The notes under the pieces: model-generated
What the model was told of the DNA's origin: nothing
Databases searched by the model: none
Seen by the model: only the letters and a program-made list of their open reading frames with translations
Shown: piece after piece, positions 7,819 through 10,368 of the stretch
Layout of the letters: each line of letters begins with the position of its first letter
How positions within the stretch are numbered: the first letter of the stretch is position 1
DNA from: Deltaproteobacteria bacterium
GTDB taxonomy: Bacteria; Desulfobacterota; Syntrophia; Syntrophales; Smithellaceae
Assembly: GCA_009668925.1 (NCBI GenBank)
Contig: SBEK01000141.1
Coordinates: forward strand, 1 to 10,368
Direction of reading: 5' to 3'
DNA: 10,368 bases
Position numbers and translations under genes: made by a program

Positions 7819-8588
7819 GCGCCCGGGAAAGTCATAAAGCCTCGGGGTTTGTTCTGAAGAGTTTAAGCTACGGGGAGTCCGATCTAATCGTCACATTCTA
7901 CAGCCGTGAGTTCGGCAAAATCAAGGGAATCGCCAAGGGGGCCAAAAGAAGCAAGAAACGATTCGCGAATGTCTTTGAACCCTTTTCACTCGCTCAGATC
8001 ATCTTTTCGAGGAAGAACCGCGACGCCCTGGCCTTCATTGAAGCTTGCGACATCATCGAACATTACGCCTCCATTCGACAAGACTTGGAAAAGACGCTCG
8101 TCGCCTCCTACTTCATCGATCTTGCCGATCATTTCAGTCCGGAAGGAAAATCCAGCGAAAGCCTTTTTGCGCTGCTGGCGGACTTCCTGTCCCTGCTGGC
8201 GCGGGATAATGTCTCGGATGCCGCCGTTCGTTTTTTCGAGATGCGTCTTTTAAAAATTTCCGGATTCGAACCCGCGCTTGCGGCCTGCGTCCGCTGCAAG
8301 ACGCCCGTGACCAACGGGGCTTCTTACTATTTTTATCCCAGGGAGGGCGGCATCTTTTGCGCATCATGCGCCCGTCCGGAAAGATACGATCAGAGCATCT
8401 CCGCAGGAACAGTCCGTACGCTGCTCATGGGAAAGGACATGGCGCTCGATAAAATAAGAATGGTTTGTCTTTCAGAACATCTCGCTTCCGAGTCCCGCAG
8501 CATCCTTTGCGATTTCATTGCTTATGTGCTGGGCAAGGAAATCAAATCCCTGAAAGTCATGGAACAGGTGCGCAGGTATTGTCCATAA
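7815..8588 (+). CDS. recO: DNA repair protein RecO
   Basis: RecO helps RecR load RecA onto SSB-coated single-stranded DNA in gap repair (RecFOR pathway). The 257 residues show the N-terminal OB-fold with GFVLKSLSYGESDLIVTFYS (11-30) and KGAKRSKKRF (41-50), a helical middle, and a four-cysteine zinc site, CVRC (158-161) and CASC (182-185). The start overlaps the pyrC stop by ATGA, and no clear Shine-Dalgarno precedes it, so translation probably depends on ribosomes finishing pyrC. That ties a repair gene to pyrimidine-regulated transcription, unless an internal promoter within pyrC exists, which I cannot see. The cysteines, length and motifs make the identification firm. Confidence 0.94.
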   Translation: MSARESHKASGFVLKSLSYGESDLIVTFYSREFGKIKGIAKGAKRSKKRFANVFEPFSLAQIIFSRKNRDALAFIEACDIIEHYASIRQDLEKTLVASYFIDLADHFSPEGKSSESLFALLADFLSLLARDNVSDAAVRFFEMRLLKISGFEPALAACVRCKTPVTNGASYYFYPREGGIFCASCARPERYDQSISAGTVRTLLMGKDMALDKIRMVCLSEHLASESRSILCDFIAYVLGKEIKSLKVMEQVRRYCP

Positions 8589-9814
8589 AATCATCTCCCA
8601 GGCAAATACCCGAATTGTTGATTCCCGCCGGAAATCTGGAAAAATTGCGGACGGCGCTGCTTTACGGAGCCGATGCCGTCTACGTCGGCGTCCCGGGACT
8701 CAGCCTGCGCTCACCGTCCGCCGAAATGTCGCTCGCGGATCTGGCCGCAGGCGCGGCTGATGCCCACGCCCGCGGCGTCAAGGTTTATGCCGCCCTCAAT
8801 ACATTTGCCCGCAGCGCCGATCTCAAAATTGTGGAAAAGACCATGCCGGAATTGGCGGCGGCCGGTGTGGACGCACTGATTGTCAGTGATCCGGGCCTGA
8901 TTCGAATCATTCGCCGCTCGCATCCGCAAATCCCGTTGCATTTGAGCACGCAGGCCAACACAACGAACATCGAAGCGGTGCGGTTTTGGAGAGATCAGGG
9001 CGTCAGGCGGATTATCCTCGCGCGGGAACTGAGTTTACAGGAGATCGGAGAAATCGCATCAGCGGTCCCGGAGATGGAATTGGAAATATTTATCCACGGC
9101 GCCATGTGCATGGCGTATTCGGGAAGATGTTATCTATCGGCCTTCCGGAACCGCAGGAGTGCCAACCAGGGCGACTGCTCCCAGCCGTGCCGGTGGGAAT
9201 ATCTGCTGACCGAAGCGACACGCCCGTCCGATCCGCTGATTCTGGAAGAGGACGAGCGATTCACATATTTGCTCAGTTCAAAAGATCTGTGTCTCATTGA
9301 ATATCTGCCGGAGGTTCTCGCCACAGGGGTTGCCAGTCTCAAGATTGAAGGCCGGATGAAATCATCCTACTATGTCGCAGTGGTCACACGCATTTACCGC
9401 CAGGCGCTCAACGCGCTGACCGGGCGGAAAGAAAGCTCTTGCTATGATCCCCGGTGGCTTGCTGAACTGAAAACAGTTTCACACCGCGGTTACACCACCG
9501 GCTTTGCTTTCAGCGCCGAAAAGATTTCCGAGACCAGCCCGGATGTCAAAAACATTCAATCCCACGAACCGGCCGGCATTGTGCTCGCCTATGAAGACAT
9601 TCGGAGAAAGCTGCGCATCGAAGCTCGCAACCGTCTCAGAGCGGGCGACGAACTGGAATTGCTGCTGCCGGACAAAATTATCGCAGTGGATACGAGAGAT
9701 ATGACGGATCAAGACGGAAACCGAATCGAGCAGGCCCATACCGGCAGCCATATCGAGCTTCCCCTGCCCTGCTTTGCGCCAAAAGGCGCCCTTTTGCGCA
9801 AATCCGCAAAATGA
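8579..9814 (+). CDS. U32 family protein (TrhP/RlhA-like RNA hydroxylation enzyme, annotated peptidase)
   Basis: The 411-residue product begins with IPELLIPAGNLEKLRTALLYGADAVYVG, a typical U32 TIM-barrel start. It has LSTQANTTN (122-130), the full U32 signature EIFIHGAMCMAYSGRCYLS (169-187), cysteines 177, 184, 200 and 204 that could hold an iron-sulfur cluster, LKIEGRMKSSYYVA (254-267) and HRGYTTGF (302-309). Family members TrhP and RlhA hydroxylate tRNA U34 and 23S rRNA C2501 using prephenate; the old peptidase label is doubtful. TrhP-like function is my preferred reading but cannot be separated from other U32 branches here. The TTG start at 8579 lies just before the conserved region, with AGGTG at 8566-8570, and overlaps the end of recO by ten bases. 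The frame is open back to 8465, but that part reads as out-of-frame recO. Confidence 0.9.
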   Translation: MSIKSSPRQIPELLIPAGNLEKLRTALLYGADAVYVGVPGLSLRSPSAEMSLADLAAGAADAHARGVKVYAALNTFARSADLKIVEKTMPELAAAGVDALIVSDPGLIRIIRRSHPQIPLHLSTQANTTNIEAVRFWRDQGVRRIILARELSLQEIGEIASAVPEMELEIFIHGAMCMAYSGRCYLSAFRNRRSANQGDCSQPCRWEYLLTEATRPSDPLILEEDERFTYLLSSKDLCLIEYLPEVLATGVASLKIEGRMKSSYYVAVVTRIYRQALNALTGRKESSCYDPRWLAELKTVSHRGYTTGFAFSAEKISETSPDVKNIQSHEPAGIVLAYEDIRRKLRIEARNRLRAGDELELLLPDKIIAVDTRDMTDQDGNRIEQAHTGSHIELPLPCFAPKGALLRKSAK

Positions 9815-9863
9815 ATAAGCGGTCCATCCTGTTATAGACGATCAAACGAAGGCGCACAAAATG

Positions 9864-9898
9864 AAAAGCCCCCGCGGCGATGCCGCGGGGGCTTTTTT
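9864..9898. terminator. Strong bidirectional intrinsic terminator
   Basis: GCCCCCGCGGC (9868-9878) and GCCGCGGGGGC (9882-9892) form eleven consecutive G-C pairs around GAT. AAAA (9864-9867) and TTTT (9893-9896) extend the stem, and T6 follows at 9893-9898. Both strands therefore end in a T-run, although the minus-strand run is only four bases. It lies 49 bases after the U32 gene and just past the convergent OmpA-family gene, ending both transcripts. Confidence 0.94.
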
Positions 9899-9907
9899 AA
9901 CGACCTA

Positions 9908-9931
9908 TCAGCCTACGGACTAAAAGGCTGA
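9908..9931. repeat. Small inverted repeat downstream of the OmpA-family gene
   Basis: TCAGCCT (9908-9914) and AGGCTGA (9925-9931) are perfect inverted arms with a ten-base loop. No T-run follows on either strand, so it is not a terminator on its own. On the OmpA transcript it would precede the strong terminator and might protect the 3' end. Confidence 0.4.
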
Positions 9932-9945
9932 CAACCTATAAAATC

Positions 9946-10368
9946 TTACTTCTTATAGACGTAATCAGCAGCCGCTTCCACGCGACGGTTCTTTGCCCGT
10001 CCTTCTTTTGTGGCATTCGATGCAATAGGCTTCTCCAAACCGAAGCCGACGGCGCTCAGACGGCTGGCATCAATACCCTTGCTGACCATGTACTTCTTGA
10101 CCGCATCGGCGCGTTTCTGGGACAGCTTCTTGTTGGAGGCTGCGCTTCCCACGTTATCGGTATGGCCTTCGATCGTCACGTTAAGTTCCGGATAATCTTT
10201 CATGACGATGATCAGGTTATCCACTTCCCGGAAAGAATTCTTCTTGATCACGGCCTTGTTGGTGTCAAATAAGACATTCAGCGTTACGCGTCCCTTCTCC
10301 ACGATTGCGGGAGCGGCCGCCGCTGGTTTCTTGACTTCCTGAACAACGGGAGGAGGCGGAGGAGGAGG
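9946..10368 (-). CDS. OmpA-family outer-membrane protein, C-terminal peptidoglycan-binding domain (5' end outside window)
   Basis: The gene is cut by the window edge; 140 C-terminal residues are visible. They begin with a run of seven prolines and a linker, VVQEVKKPAAAAPAIVEKG. An OmpA_C domain follows: VLFDTNKA, the diaminopimelate-binding EGHTDNVGS, NKKLSQKRADAVKKYM, GFGLEKP and GRAKNRRVE. This domain anchors the outer membrane to peptidoglycan from the periplasmic side. The missing N-terminal part is probably a beta-barrel or lipoprotein segment, which cannot be judged here. An internal GTG at 10302 is not a plausible start, because the frame continues upstream through the linker. It ends convergently with the U32 gene, sharing the terminator at 9864-9898. 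Confidence 0.93.
   Translation of the reverse strand, partial: PPPPPPPVVQEVKKPAAAAPAIVEKGRVTLNVLFDTNKAVIKKNSFREVDNLIIVMKDYPELNVTIEGHTDNVGSAASNKKLSQKRADAVKKYMVSKGIDASRLSAVGFGLEKPIASNATKEGRAKNRRVEAAADYVYKK

Noticed and set aside
8465..8578. Upstream extension of the U32 gene to an ATG at 8465
   Set aside because: This stretch is recO read in another frame. The homologous U32 region begins only at about 8606, and the TTG at 8579 has a usable Shine-Dalgarno.

Overview
The window looks like a piece of a Gram-negative bacterial chromosome, most plausibly from the Syntrophus/Smithella-like part of the old Deltaproteobacteria. This assignment is an inference. It rests on an OmpA-type outer-membrane protein with a polyproline linker, a PyrR-controlled pyrimidine operon, and a PRC-barrel/MgtE-N/CBS protein next to an NRAMP-like transporter. 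It has no direct marker such as rRNA. Nearly all of the sequence is coding. I saw no mobile element, tRNA, rRNA or CRISPR array.

Layout. (1) 4-2122, plus strand: a tight membrane/secretion run of secF, a DUF456 membrane protein and lepB. secD probably lies just upstream, outside the window. (2) 2145-4691, minus strand: a two-gene unit read from right to left. The first gene encodes a soluble protein with PRC-barrel-like, MgtE N-terminal and CBS domains but no channel. The second encodes a divergent NRAMP-family transporter whose metal-site residues differ from classical Mn/Fe NRAMPs. Together they look like a split magnesium (or divalent cation) sensor-transporter pair. The transporter's 5' end appears to carry a one-base deletion. 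(3) 4692-5028: a divergent intergenic region. Its plus-strand half is a pyrimidine leader with a promoter candidate, a hairpin whose hexaloop fits the PyrR-binding consensus, a 24-codon leader peptide, and an intrinsic terminator embedded in that small ORF. (4) 5029-9814, plus strand: pyrR, pyrB, pyrC, recO and a U32-family gene. pyrB/pyrC and pyrC/recO overlap by ATGA, and the U32 gene starts inside the end of recO. A strong bidirectional terminator follows. (5) 9946-10368, minus strand: the 3' part of an OmpA-family gene converging on the same terminator.

How the parts work together. PyrR should sense UMP/UTP and bind the leader hairpin. That hairpin hides both the Shine-Dalgarno of the leader peptide and the strand of a possible antiterminator. 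When PyrR is bound the terminator should form. When pyrimidines are scarce, a ribosome on the leader ORF and/or the antiterminator would let transcription enter pyrR-pyrB-pyrC. recO (DNA repair) and the U32 gene (probably RNA hydroxylation) appear to share this transcript. The leader and the split NRAMP/MgtE-N pair are the two most interesting items here.
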